Origin: Gammaproteobacteria bacterium
Lineage (GTDB): Bacteria; Pseudomonadota; Gammaproteobacteria; Steroidobacterales; Steroidobacteraceae
Assembly (NCBI GenBank): GCA_021323735.1
Contig: JAJPKM010000019.1
Span: forward strand, 1 to 52,297
Length of the DNA stretch: 52,297 bases
Direction of reading: 5' to 3'
Numbering within the stretch: position 1 is the stretch's first letter; every line of letters begins with the position of its first letter. The notes below the pieces were generated by a model, which had not been told where the DNA came from, did not search any database, and saw nothing but the letters and a program-made list of their open reading frames with translations. The position numbers and the translations under genes are program-made. This document shows positions 27,484-35,233 of the stretch, one piece after another.

Positions 27484-28693
27484 CGAAGCCAAATGAATTG
27501 GAAAGGGTGTGGGTGAGCGGCATCTGACGCGCCGTGTTCGGCACGTAGTCCAGATCGCAGCCCTCGCCGGGCTGGTGCAAGTTGATGGTGGGAGGTGCGA
27601 CTTGATCGCGCAGCGCCAACACGGAAAAAATGGCTTCGACCACTCCGGCCGCGCCCAGCAGATGTCCGGTCATGGATTTCGTGGAACTGACCGCCAGTTT
27701 GTCCGCAGCCGCGCCGAATGCGCGCCGAATGGCCAGTGTTTCGGCGCGATCGCCGAGTTCCGTCGAGGTGGCGTGGGCATTCACGTACTGCACCCGATCG
27801 GGACTCAATTGGGCGTCGGTGAGCGCCTTGGCCATGGCCTTGCGAGCCCCCTCGCCATCATCGGGCGGCGCGGTGACGTGAAAGGCATCGCCGCTCATTC
27901 CAAAGCCGACGATTTCCGCGTAAATCTTCGCGCCTCGCGCCTTGGCATGCTCGTACTCCTCGAGAAGCATCGCGCCGGCGCCGTCTCCCATGACGAAGCC
28001 GTCGCGATCCTTGTCCCAGGGGCGGCTTGCCGCCTGCGGATCCTCGTTACGCTGCGACAGCGCCTTCGCCTGGGCGAATCCGCTCACACCGGTTACGCAG
28101 GTCGCCATTTCGGAACCGCCGGCCAGCATCGCATCCACCTCGCCGTACTGGATCAGGCGCATCGCCAATCCCAGCGCGTGGGTGGAAGTGGTGCAAGCGG
28201 TCGCCACCGCCAGATTGGGTCCGGTAATCTTGAAGGCGATCGACAAATGCCCGCTCACCAAATTGATGATGCTGGCGGGGATGAAAAACGGCGAGACCTT
28301 CTTCGGAGAGTGCGTCTCCAGATACTTGTCGTAGGTCTCTTCGATCGACTCCAGGCCGCCCATGCCCGATCCAATCATGATGCCGATGCGTTCCGAATTC
28401 GCCGCCGTCACTTCGAATCCGGAATCGCGCATCGCCTGGATGCCGGCCACGACGCCGTACTGCATGAACGCGTCCATGCGCCGCGCATCCTTGGTGCTCA
28501 TGTAGGGTTCCAGATCGAGCTTGCGGATTTCGCCGCCAAAGTGCGTCGGAAAACTGCTGCTGTCGAAGCGCTCGATGGCCGCTATGCCGCTGCGGCCCGC
28601 CAAGATGGAGGCCCATGCGCTCTCCACATCGTTGCCCACCGGCGATACGATGCCAAGACCCGTAATGACCACGCGTCGTTTGCTCAACATCAT
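27446..28693 (-). CDS. fabF: 3-oxoacyl-[acyl-carrier-protein] synthase II
   Basis: This 415-aa condensing enzyme elongates acyl-ACP with malonyl-ACP. The catalytic triad is visible: Cys167 in [11 protein letters not shown], His307 in [12 protein letters not shown] and His344 in [14 protein letters not shown]. The N-terminus [17 protein letters not shown] and the C-terminus [18 protein letters not shown] are typical. Two ATG codons in tandem open the gene (28693 and 28690). It follows acpP by 47 bp. Confidence 0.96.
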   Translation of the reverse strand: MMLSKRRVVITGLGIVSPVGNDVESAWASILAGRSGIAAIERFDSSSFPTHFGGEIRKLDLEPYMSTKDARRMDAFMQYGVVAGIQAMRDSGFEVTAANSERIGIMIGSGMGGLESIEETYDKYLETHSPKKVSPFFIPASIINLVSGHLSIAFKITGPNLAVATACTTSTHALGLAMRLIQYGEVDAMLAGGSEMATCVTGVSGFAQAKALSQRNEDPQAASRPWDKDRDGFVMGDGAGAMLLEEYEHAKARGAKIYAEIVGFGMSGDAFHVTAPPDDGEGARKAMAKALTDAQLSPDRVQYVNAHATSTELGDRAETLAIRRAFGAAADKLAVSSTKSMTGHLLGAAGVVEAIFSVLALRDQVAPPTINLHQPGEGCDLDYVPNTARQMPLTHTLSNSFGFGGTNGSLIFRRI

Positions 28694-28740
28694 CTAGGAG
28701 CCTATCTTCGGCAAGGACGATGGCGCGGGATCGATAGCGC

Positions 28741-28983
28741 TCAGGTCTTGCCCTTGTGCGAGTTGATATAGTCGATTGCCTGCTGCACCGTGGTGATCTT
28801 CTCGGCGTCCTCGTCGGGAATCTCCGTCTCGAATTCTTCCTCGAGCGCCATGACCAGTTCCACCGTGTCCAGCGAGTCTGCCCCCAAGTCGTCGACGAAC
28901 GAGGCATCGTTGGTGACTTCTTCTTCTTTCACGCCCAACTGTTCGGCCACGATCTTTTTAACCTGCTGCTCAACAGTACTCAT
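28741..28983 (-). CDS. acpP: Acyl carrier protein
   Basis: This acidic 80-aa protein carries the phosphopantetheine site Ser37 in [19 protein letters not shown]. It holds growing acyl chains for FabD, FabG and FabF. Start [18 protein letters not shown], with AGAGGA about 10 nt upstream as ribosome binding site. The 189-bp gap to fabG is the largest in the fab cluster and may hold an extra promoter, as expected for this very abundant protein. Confidence 0.97.
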   Translation of the reverse strand: MSTVEQQVKKIVAEQLGVKEEEVTNDASFVDDLGADSLDTVELVMALEEEFETEIPDEDAEKITTVQQAIDYINSHKGKT

Positions 28984-29172
28984 CGTTATGGTGTCCTCTC
29001 GGAATTGCTATTCATGCGGTTTCAGAACCCTTGCGACCAGCGGCATCGACCGGGCGCGTATTTTATGTGAACGCGAAGGCGGCGGCTACCTTGACCGCAT
29101 ATTTGGCTCAAGCGCACCCCGGAATTGTTGACAAAAGGGCCCGACTGAGGGTGTCAAATACGTCTCAAAGCC

Positions 29173-29907
29173 CTAGGCCATGTACATCCCGCCATTGACG
29201 TGCAACGTCTCGCCGGTGATGTACGCCCCGTCCGCAGAGCACAAAAACGCCACCGCCGCGGCAATATCCGCCGGCTGGCCAAGCCTTCCTAAGGCAATTT
29301 GAGCGTTCAGCGCCGTACGCTGCGCCTCGTTCAACGCGCGCGTCATATCGGTGTCGATGAAGCCGGGGGCTATGGCATTGGCGGTGATGCCGCGCGAGCC
29401 GACCTCTCGGGCCAGCGATTTGGTGAATCCGATGATGCCGGCCTTGGCGGCGGCATAATTTGCCTGGCCGGGATTGCCCGTGAGGCCGACCACCGAGGTG
29501 ATGCTGACAATACGTCCCTTGCGGGCCTTCATCATGCCGCGAAGTACCGCTTTCGAGAGGCGAAACACCGAGGTCAGATCGGTCTGGATGACGGCATCCC
29601 AGTCATCCGGCTTCATACGCAGCAATAGGGTATCGCGGGTGATGCCGGCGTTGTTACACAGAATGCCGACCGCCCCTTCTCGCGCCTCGATGTCATCGAT
29701 CAGGGCCTCGATCGATTCCTGGCTGAGCACGTCGAGCACCGCGCCGCGCCCGCCGCGCGCCGCAAGGTGATCCGTGATGCGAGCCGCACCTTCGGGCGTG
29801 GTGGCCGTGCCGATGACCCGTGCCCCGTCGCGGCTCAATCGATCCGCAATGGCGGCGCCGATGCCGCGCGAGGCGCCGGTGACCAAGGCAATTTCTCCGT
29901 TCAACAT
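29173..29907 (-). CDS. fabG: 3-oxoacyl-[acyl-carrier-protein] reductase
   Basis: This 244-aa short-chain dehydrogenase reduces 3-oxoacyl-ACP with NADPH. TGASRGIG (about 10-17) binds the cofactor; CNNAGITRDTLLLRM follows. The catalytic Ser and the Tyr-Lys pair are in ITSVVGLTGNPGQANYAAAK, and the C-terminus ITGETLHVNGGMYMA is standard for FabG. The start overlaps the fabD end by 7 bp. Confidence 0.96.
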   Translation of the reverse strand: MLNGEIALVTGASRGIGAAIADRLSRDGARVIGTATTPEGAARITDHLAARGGRGAVLDVLSQESIEALIDDIEAREGAVGILCNNAGITRDTLLLRMKPDDWDAVIQTDLTSVFRLSKAVLRGMMKARKGRIVSITSVVGLTGNPGQANYAAAKAGIIGFTKSLAREVGSRGITANAIAPGFIDTDMTRALNEAQRTALNAQIALGRLGQPADIAAAVAFLCSADGAYITGETLHVNGGMYMA

Positions 29908-30860
29908 GCTGTTGCCACCGCCGCCAGCGCATCATCGAAGGCCTGCGGATCTTCCAGCGCCAGCATCTTAAGATCCCGATTCTTGTCCACGCGCCGATTC
30001 AACGCCGTCAGTACCTTCCCCGGTCCGCACTCGATGATCTGCGTCGCGCCGGCGGATATCATGGTGCGCACCGTCGCCGCCCAGTGCACCGGCGTCGCCA
30101 ATTGCCTGACAAGACCTGCCCGTATCTCGCTGGCACCGGTATGCGCCTTGCAATCGACGCCGAACACTTTGATTGAAGAGCGCTCCGCCAGCGGCGTAGC
30201 GTCCAGCCTGGTGCGCAGTTGTTCGGCCGCCGGCCGCATGAGAGAACTATGCGCGGGAACACTCATGGGCAGCGCCATGGCGCGCCGCGCACCCTTCGCC
30301 GTGGCAACGTCGATGGCGCGCGCCACGGCGGTCGCGAGCCCGGCAATCACGACCTGCCCGGGCGCGTTGAAATTCACGGCCTCGACGACTTCGCCCTGCG
30401 AGGCTTCCTGACATGCCGCTTCGACATCGGCATCTTCCAACCCCAAGATGGCGGCAATACCGCCCTGCCCGCTCGGCACCGCGGCCTGCATGAGTTCACC
30501 CCGGTATTTCACCAGCGCCACCGCGGTCTTGAAGTCCAAATAGTCTGCGGCCACCAGTGCGCTGAATTCGCCGAGACTATGGCCGGCCATCATCGCCGGC
30601 GCGGCGCCGCCCCGTTCGCGCCACAGCCGATAGGTCGCGACACCGGCCGTCAACATCGCCGGCTGGGTGCACTCGGTCGAATTCAGCAGCTCCGCCGGAC
30701 CCTCCTGGCAGCGCTGCCACAAATCGTATCCCAGCACGCCGCTCGCCTCGGCAAAGGTCGTCGTGATGATGGGAGCCTGCTTCGCCAAGGCACTCATCAT
30801 GCCGATGGATTGGGAGGCCTGGCCGGGGAATACGAAGGCAAGCGACATGTAATTTTCCAT
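29901..30860 (-). CDS. fabD: Malonyl-CoA:ACP transacylase
   Basis: This 319-aa enzyme loads malonyl groups on ACP. Seen: FVFPGQASQSIGMMSAL, the nucleophile Ser95 in MAGHSLGEFSALV, and the catalytic His in SVPAHSSLMRPAAE. The start at 30860 (MENYMSLAF) lies 2 bp after the rhombosortase stop. A start 4 codons later at 30848 is equally possible. The usual upstream genes rpmF, plsX and fabH are not here; instead the rhombosortase gene precedes it on the same strand. Confidence 0.95.
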   Translation of the reverse strand: MENYMSLAFVFPGQASQSIGMMSALAKQAPIITTTFAEASGVLGYDLWQRCQEGPAELLNSTECTQPAMLTAGVATYRLWRERGGAAPAMMAGHSLGEFSALVAADYLDFKTAVALVKYRGELMQAAVPSGQGGIAAILGLEDADVEAACQEASQGEVVEAVNFNAPGQVVIAGLATAVARAIDVATAKGARRAMALPMSVPAHSSLMRPAAEQLRTRLDATPLAERSSIKVFGVDCKAHTGASEIRAGLVRQLATPVHWAATVRTMISAGATQIIECGPGKVLTALNRRVDKNRDLKMLALEDPQAFDDALAAVATAC

Positions 30861-30862
30861 CT

Positions 30863-31480
30863 TTAAGCCCGTGAGCGTTGGCGAATTATAGCGGTCCGCA
30901 GCGACAGTGCAGCCCCCACCGCAAATCCGCACGCCGCCCCGTACAGATGGGCATCCAGGATCACCAGCGGCGCGGAATGTCCACCCCACTGCTCCCACGC
31001 CAATTTTGCGCACAATCCCGACAACAAAATCCAGCGGTCCCAGGCGCGGTTCGCCAGATGCTTGGCCGTGCCCGCGGCCATGAGTGTGTGCAGGACTCCG
31101 GAGGCGCCCACATACCACACCACCCGCGGGCTGAGCCACCAAAGTCCGCAACTGATCGCCAAGGCCCCGCTCAGAGCAATGGCACACCATTCGACCGCAT
31201 CGTAGTCCTGCGCGAACAAGGACCACACCAGCACCAAACCCAGCTCGTTGAGGATCAAGTGGTGGGCGTCGAGGTGTACGATGTGGGCGGTCAGCAACCG
31301 CCACCAGCCCCCGGCCGCGATCCCGGTGCGATCATAACGCAACAATGCGCTCATATTGTCGCCTAGACCCAACACAGCGCCCAGCAGCAGCAAAATCAGC
31401 AGCAACCAAATCCATCGTCCGCGATCCCACTGTAATGCCGCAGCGATCCGCGTGAAGGCCATGGCGCCGTCAGCGGGCAT
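30863..31480 (-). CDS. rrtA: Rhombosortase (rhomboid-family GlyGly-CTERM peptidase)
   Basis: This membrane serine protease of about 205 aa belongs to the rhomboid family. [20 protein letters not shown] matches the conserved region with the HxxHLxxN pattern. The nucleophile Ser128 is in [14 protein letters not shown], and the partner His178 is in [10 protein letters not shown]. Small size, five to six helices and the SGxLH motif fit rhombosortase better than a general rhomboid (which has GxSGxxY/F). Rhombosortases cut the GlyGly-CTERM tail of proteins exported by the type II system, and the gene diverges from gspG with 46 bp between starts, which supports the call. The start is uncertain (31480 or 31462). 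It is joined to fabD by a 2-bp gap. Confidence 0.8.
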   Translation of the reverse strand: MPADGAMAFTRIAAALQWDRGRWIWLLLILLLLGAVLGLGDNMSALLRYDRTGIAAGGWWRLLTAHIVHLDAHHLILNELGLVLVWSLFAQDYDAVEWCAIALSGALAISCGLWWLSPRVVWYVGASGVLHTLMAAGTAKHLANRAWDRWILLSGLCAKLAWEQWGGHSAPLVILDAHLYGAACGFAVGAALSLRTAIIRQRSRA

Positions 31481-31526
31481 CGGTCGGCGCCAATTTGGTA
31501 TCATCCAAGGAATTTTCGAGGTCACT

Positions 31527-31961
31527 ATGCGCTATCGCCACCGCGGTTTTACCCTTATTGAGATCATGGTCGTCGTGGTCATTCTGGCAGTGCTCGGGGC
31601 ACTCGTGGTACCTAATATTCTGGGCAAGGTCGATAAGGCTCGCGTGACGGCCGCGCAGACCGACATCAAGTCCATCGGCACCGCTCTGGACCTGTATCGG
31701 CTGGACAATTTCAAATATCCCACCACCGAGCAGGGATTGCAGGCGCTGGTGAAGCAACCCGCGGACCCAACGATCACCAACTATCCCCCGCACGGCTACC
31801 TGCCGTCCGTTCCCAAAGATCCCTGGGGCAATCCTTATATTTATACGAGCCCGGGCGCGGACGGCCGAGAATACGACATCACCTCATACGGCCGAGACGG
31901 CAAGCCCGGCGGCGAGGGTCCGGACGCCGATATCAACAGTTTTACGATCGAGCAGAAATAG
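31527..31961 (+). CDS. gspG: T2SS major pseudopilin GspG
   Basis: This 144-aa protein starts [20 protein letters not shown]: a short basic leader, the prepilin peptidase site G|FTLIE (Glu at +5) and a hydrophobic helix. The conserved C-terminal part has [29 protein letters not shown] and [17 protein letters not shown], which bind calcium in GspG. The ATG at 31527 has GAGGT 3 nt upstream. It is the first gene of the pseudopilin operon; gspC, D, E and F are not within the window. Confidence 0.96.
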   Translation: MRYRHRGFTLIEIMVVVVILAVLGALVVPNILGKVDKARVTAAQTDIKSIGTALDLYRLDNFKYPTTEQGLQALVKQPADPTITNYPPHGYLPSVPKDPWGNPYIYTSPGADGREYDITSYGRDGKPGGEGPDADINSFTIEQK

Positions 31962-31976
31962 ACCTCGCCAAGAGCG

Positions 31977-32522
31977 ATGCGCAACATGCGCAGCAAGGGC
32001 TTCACTCTCGTCGAAATTCTGGTGGTGATCGTGATCATCCTCGTGGTCATATCGCTCACCGTTTTGTCGGTGAGCGCAACGGGACGCGACGCTGCGCTCG
32101 ACGAGGAAAGCCGGCGCATCGAGGGGCTAGTGGGCCTGCTGCACGAGCGCGCGCTGTTGGAAGGCCGGGACTTCGGCCTGCGGATCGAACCCACAGCCTA
32201 TGAGTTCGTATTCTATGACGTGCGCCGCGATCGCTGGCTGATGCTCGATCAAGAACGGGAATTTCGGCACCGCGAATTGCCCAAGGGCGTCACGTTCCAG
32301 CTGCAGCTCGACTCGCAGACCGTGGTGATCAAACCCATCGACAGAAATCTGACCAGCGGCGATCCGCCCAACCCGCAAATCGCGATTGCCGCGAGCGGCG
32401 AAGGCACGCCCTTTCGCCTCACTTTGCTGCGCGATGCGACGCAAGCCAAGGCATCGGTGGACGGCGACGCGCTCGGTAAAATTTCCCGCGAGAGTTCGAA
32501 CAAAGTGGACAAGCGCAGTTGA
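31977..32522 (+). CDS. gspH: T2SS minor pseudopilin GspH
   Basis: This 181-aa protein starts MRNMRSKGFTLVEILVVIVI with the prepilin cleavage site G|FTLVE. The rest has the GspH/FimT pattern (SRRIEGLVGLLHERALLEGR, DFGLRIEPTAYEFVFYD). It belongs to the pseudopilus tip. It follows gspG by 15 bp, and its TGA overlaps the TTG of gspI. Confidence 0.92.
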   Translation: MRNMRSKGFTLVEILVVIVIILVVISLTVLSVSATGRDAALDEESRRIEGLVGLLHERALLEGRDFGLRIEPTAYEFVFYDVRRDRWLMLDQEREFRHRELPKGVTFQLQLDSQTVVIKPIDRNLTSGDPPNPQIAIAASGEGTPFRLTLLRDATQAKASVDGDALGKISRESSNKVDKRS

Positions 32523-33094
32523 GGCTTCCACCCCGTACGGGCGGCTTTACGCTGGTCGAAGTCCTCGTCGCGCTGGTAATCGTCGCACTGGGCCTCACGG
32601 CCCTCATGGTCGCGGTCAACGGCACGGCGCGCACCAGCGGCTTTTTGAGGGACAAGACACTGGCTCAGTGGATTGCGCTCAACCGCCTCACGGAAGTGCG
32701 CCTCAATGTGGTCAAGTTCGGTCAAAACACCGACACCGGCGAACTGGATTTCGGCAACCGCAAATGGCATTACGATACCCGCTACTTCGACACCAGCATT
32801 GCCAGCATGAAACGTGTCGTGGTCCGGGTCTATCTCGGCGACGCCAAGACCAAGGGCAATCCCGTGGCCCAAGCGGTGGGGTTTCTGGGTACCTCATTGG
32901 CGGCGCCGGGTTCCTTGATCATCGATTGGACCACGGGCATCGGTGCGGCCGCTGCGGCCACCGGGACCGGCACCGGCACACCGACCGGCACTCCCACAGG
33001 TAATCCACCGGCGCCCGGCCATCCAGTCACACCCGGCAATGGCCCCCCGCTTCAGCCGCCCCCTCCGCCGGGCGTTCCGCCGGCGACGCCATGA
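32519..33094 (+). CDS. gspI: T2SS minor pseudopilin GspI with Pro-rich tail
   Basis: This 191-aa protein starts at TTG (TTGA overlap with the gspH stop), giving MRLPPRTGGFTLVEVLVALV with G|FTLVE cleavage. The core follows the GspI family (TLAQWIALNRLTEVRL, GNRKWHYDTRYFDT, VVVRVYLGD). The family is usually about 120-130 aa. This protein adds roughly 50 residues of Ala/Gly/Thr and then Pro-rich low-complexity sequence (GTGTGTPTGTPTGNPP and PPPPPGVPP), encoded by 32941-33091. Whether the tail is exposed at the pseudopilus tip is unknown. Confidence 0.9.
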   Translation: MRLPPRTGGFTLVEVLVALVIVALGLTALMVAVNGTARTSGFLRDKTLAQWIALNRLTEVRLNVVKFGQNTDTGELDFGNRKWHYDTRYFDTSIASMKRVVVRVYLGDAKTKGNPVAQAVGFLGTSLAAPGSLIIDWTTGIGAAAAATGTGTGTPTGTPTGNPPAPGHPVTPGNGPPLQPPPPPGVPPATP

Positions 33095-33891
33095 ACCCGC
33101 GGCCCGCAGAATCGCATCATTGCCAGTCAGGCTTTACGCTGGTCGAAATCCTGGTCGCACTGCTGATTTTGGCGATCATGTCGGGGCTCGGCTACTCGAC
33201 TTACCGAACCGGGCGCATTTCCGCCGAGCGCACCGAACTTTCCTTGCAACGTTCGCGCGAAATCGAGTTCGGCATGCGCGTCATGGCGTCCGACTTCGCG
33301 CAGCTTTCGCCGCACCCGGTGCGGGATATCTTGGGATCACAGCGCCTTCCCGCACTGCGCGGCACACCGGGCGCCGGCAAGGTCACCGTCACCTCGGCCA
33401 GCTTAGGCTCCGCCGGGTCGAGTTCCGGCTCCTCGGGTGGCTTGAGTTTCAATTCCGGATCCGGCAACAGCCCTGGCTTGAGCTTCAATTCCGGATCGAG
33501 CTTCGGGTCCACCACCGACCCCAGCGCCGTTCCCATGGTCGACTTGACGCGCGCCGGATGGTCAAACACGGCCGGTCAGCAGCGCAGCACCTTGCAGCGC
33601 GTCTCATATGCCTTGGTCGGTGAGGTGCTCAGGCGCAGCTACCAGGCCAACTTGGACACCGTGCAGGGAAATAAACCCGTCGTCCAAGACTTGCTAACCG
33701 GCGTGATGGGGGTCCAACTCCGCTACTTGGACGGCAATCAGGCCTGGCAGAATCAGTGGCCGGAAGCCAGCACCCTTCAAGGTGGCTCCAACCCCACGGC
33801 CGACATTCAATCGCGGCCGGTGGCCGTTGAAATCATCGTTCAGTTCAAGGATTGGGGCGCCATCCGGCGCGTGGTCGAGGTCGCCGGATGA
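33091..33891 (+). CDS. gspJ: T2SS minor pseudopilin GspJ with Gly/Ser repeat insert
   Basis: This 266-aa protein starts MNPRPAESHHCQSGFTLVEI with G|FTLVE cleavage and has the GspJ family core (GYSTYRTGRISAERTELS, EIEFGMRVMASDFAQLSPH, VMGVQLRYLDGNQAWQNQWP). GspJ proteins are mostly 195-230 aa. Here a Gly/Ser/Asn-rich insert around residues 105-145 contains a tandem repeat (GLSFNSGS twice). Start and stop overlap the neighbours by ATGA. It forms the pseudopilus tip with GspI and GspK. Confidence 0.92.
   Translation: MNPRPAESHHCQSGFTLVEILVALLILAIMSGLGYSTYRTGRISAERTELSLQRSREIEFGMRVMASDFAQLSPHPVRDILGSQRLPALRGTPGAGKVTVTSASLGSAGSSSGSSGGLSFNSGSGNSPGLSFNSGSSFGSTTDPSAVPMVDLTRAGWSNTAGQQRSTLQRVSYALVGEVLRRSYQANLDTVQGNKPVVQDLLTGVMGVQLRYLDGNQAWQNQWPEASTLQGGSNPTADIQSRPVAVEIIVQFKDWGAIRRVVEVAG
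33439..33510 (+). repeat. 36-bp tandem repeat inside gspJ (two copies)
   Basis: Two adjoining 36-bp units begin GGCTTGAG at 33439 and 33475 and encode GLSFNSGSGNSP and GLSFNSGSSFGS. The first 23 bases are nearly identical and the rest has diverged. The repeat is in frame and enlarges a loop of the pseudopilin. Confidence 0.7.
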
Positions 33892-34889
33892 AGCCCTTCA
33901 AGGCAGGCCCGGCCCGCCAGCGCGGCGTCGCGCTCATCATCGCGCTCATTCTCGTGGCGCTGGCGACCATACTGGCCACGAAGTTGAGCTTCGACGGGTT
34001 TCTCGAATTACGCCGCACCACGGGGGTGCTTGCCGCGGAGCAGGCACTGCACTTTGGCCTGGGCGCCGAGGCGCTGGCGGCCGACGTGCTCATGCAGGAT
34101 CTGCAGACCAGCGCCAACAACACCACCTTGGCCGGCCCCTGGGCTCAGGTGACCCAGCCCCTGCCCATCACCCCGGACAGCAATCCGGAAGGCGAGCCCA
34201 TCGGCACCATGCAGGGTGCCTTGGAAGACATGCAGGGGCGCTTCAACTTGAACACTCTCGCCCGCTTGGGGTCCGACGGCATGCAAGATCCGCTGCCGCT
34301 GCAACAGTTTCAGCGCCTGCTGGCGTCGGTGGGCGTCGAGCCGAAGTGGGCGGGACTGGCGCGCGACTGGCTGGATCAAGACGATGTCGTAGGAAATCCT
34401 GATGGCGCGGAAGATGCCGTCTACACCTCGCAGACACCGCCCTACCGCACCGCCAATTGGCCGATGGTGTCGCCCACGGAGCTGATGAATCTTCCAGGCT
34501 TCGGGGCAGACCGTTACCGCAAGATCGCTCCTTACGTCACGGCCCTGCCGAACGCGAACACCCAGATCAATCTATGTACCGCGCCCGCTCTGGTGCTGGA
34601 GAGCCTGGTGGAAGGCTTGAACGGCGAATGGTCGAACAATCCCGCGGTGCTCGCCAATGGCCGCAAGGCGGGGTGCTTCCCCGACAAACAGACCTTCACC
34701 AACGTCGCCACGAGTTTTGCCGGACCGACTGCCATGGCAAAAATCGGCAATCCCATTGGCACCACCAGTTCCTACTTCCAGCTCACCACGCGCGTCATGC
34801 TTGGCACTACGGAGTTCACCTTGTACAGTCTTTTGGTTCGCGGTCCGACGAAGGTCACGCCGCTGCTGCGCTCATTTGGGACACCATAA
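33888..34889 (+). CDS. gspK: T2SS minor pseudopilin GspK
   Basis: This 333-aa protein starts MKPFKAGPARQRGVALIIAL. As in other GspK proteins, the cleavage site is followed by VALIIALILVALATILA and lacks the Glu at +5. Later GALEDMQGRFNLNTLARLG, DWLDQDDVVGNPDGAEDAVY and NWPMVSPTELMNLPGFGADR match the two-helix GspK domain. It caps the pseudopilus tip. Its ATG overlaps the gspJ stop. The next gene does not follow directly: a 344-bp hairpin block separates it from gspL. Confidence 0.94.
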   Translation: MKPFKAGPARQRGVALIIALILVALATILATKLSFDGFLELRRTTGVLAAEQALHFGLGAEALAADVLMQDLQTSANNTTLAGPWAQVTQPLPITPDSNPEGEPIGTMQGALEDMQGRFNLNTLARLGSDGMQDPLPLQQFQRLLASVGVEPKWAGLARDWLDQDDVVGNPDGAEDAVYTSQTPPYRTANWPMVSPTELMNLPGFGADRYRKIAPYVTALPNANTQINLCTAPALVLESLVEGLNGEWSNNPAVLANGRKAGCFPDKQTFTNVATSFAGPTAMAKIGNPIGTTSSYFQLTTRVMLGTTEFTLYSLLVRGPTKVTPLLRSFGTP

Positions 34890-34933
34890 GCTTAATTATT
34901 CATGCACGCTTGGTATCATGCACGTAGGCCGAA

Positions 34934-35196
34934 TTGGACGGGTATTTTCCGGACCGCCGTGAATCCATTGCGCTACGCAGTCCCTGCTTCGCGCAAGCCC
35001 TGGGTGGCCATCCATGGCCACCCGCGCGACGCATGCGTCGCGCCCATGGAGGCTGCGGGAAAAACTTGCGACGCGATGCCATCCTGCATCGCTGCAAGCC
35101 GGGGTTCGCCATCCCTGGCGAACCCGCTCGGCGCATGCGCCGAGCCCTGTTTTTCACGCTCCGGAAAATACCCGTCCAACCCGCCCTCCTTCGGGT
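34934..35196. repeat. Nested hairpin block between gspK and gspL
   Basis: The gap 34890-35233 holds a dense set of inverted repeats. An outer perfect 20-bp pair is TTGGACGGGTATTTTCCGGA (34934-34953) with its reverse complement (35160-35179). Inside lie six stems: 34968-34996 (arms TTGCGC, inner GCAG/CTGC), 35002-35023 (10-bp arms), 35024-35043 (perfect 20-bp palindrome), 35065-35098 (arms CTTGC and GCGATGC), 35102-35125 (10-bp arms, loop TCCC) and 35126-35145 (perfect 20-bp palindrome). A further 5-bp stem, ACCCG/CGGGT, is at 35179-35196. No gene inside is credible, although frames stay open on both strands. It could be a REP/MITE-like element or a structured RNA. I do not recognise it as a named family. 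Confidence 0.8.
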
Positions 35197-35233
35197 CTAT
35201 TCCGTTGCCCATAAATTGTTCAGGCTAAGCTTC

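Noticed and set aside
29101-29160. Strong promoter before acpP based on TTGACA boxes
   Set aside because: TTGACA occurs on both strands as an inverted pair, but no good -10 lies at 16-18 bp on the acpP strand.
34934-35196. CRISPR array
   Set aside because: The hairpins differ in sequence and spacing, and there are no regular direct repeats with unique spacers or cas genes.
34934-35233. An N-terminal extension of gspL through the hairpin block
   Set aside because: The open frame has no family similarity before MPKSLLLRL, and the inverted repeats leave frames open on both strands by composition alone.
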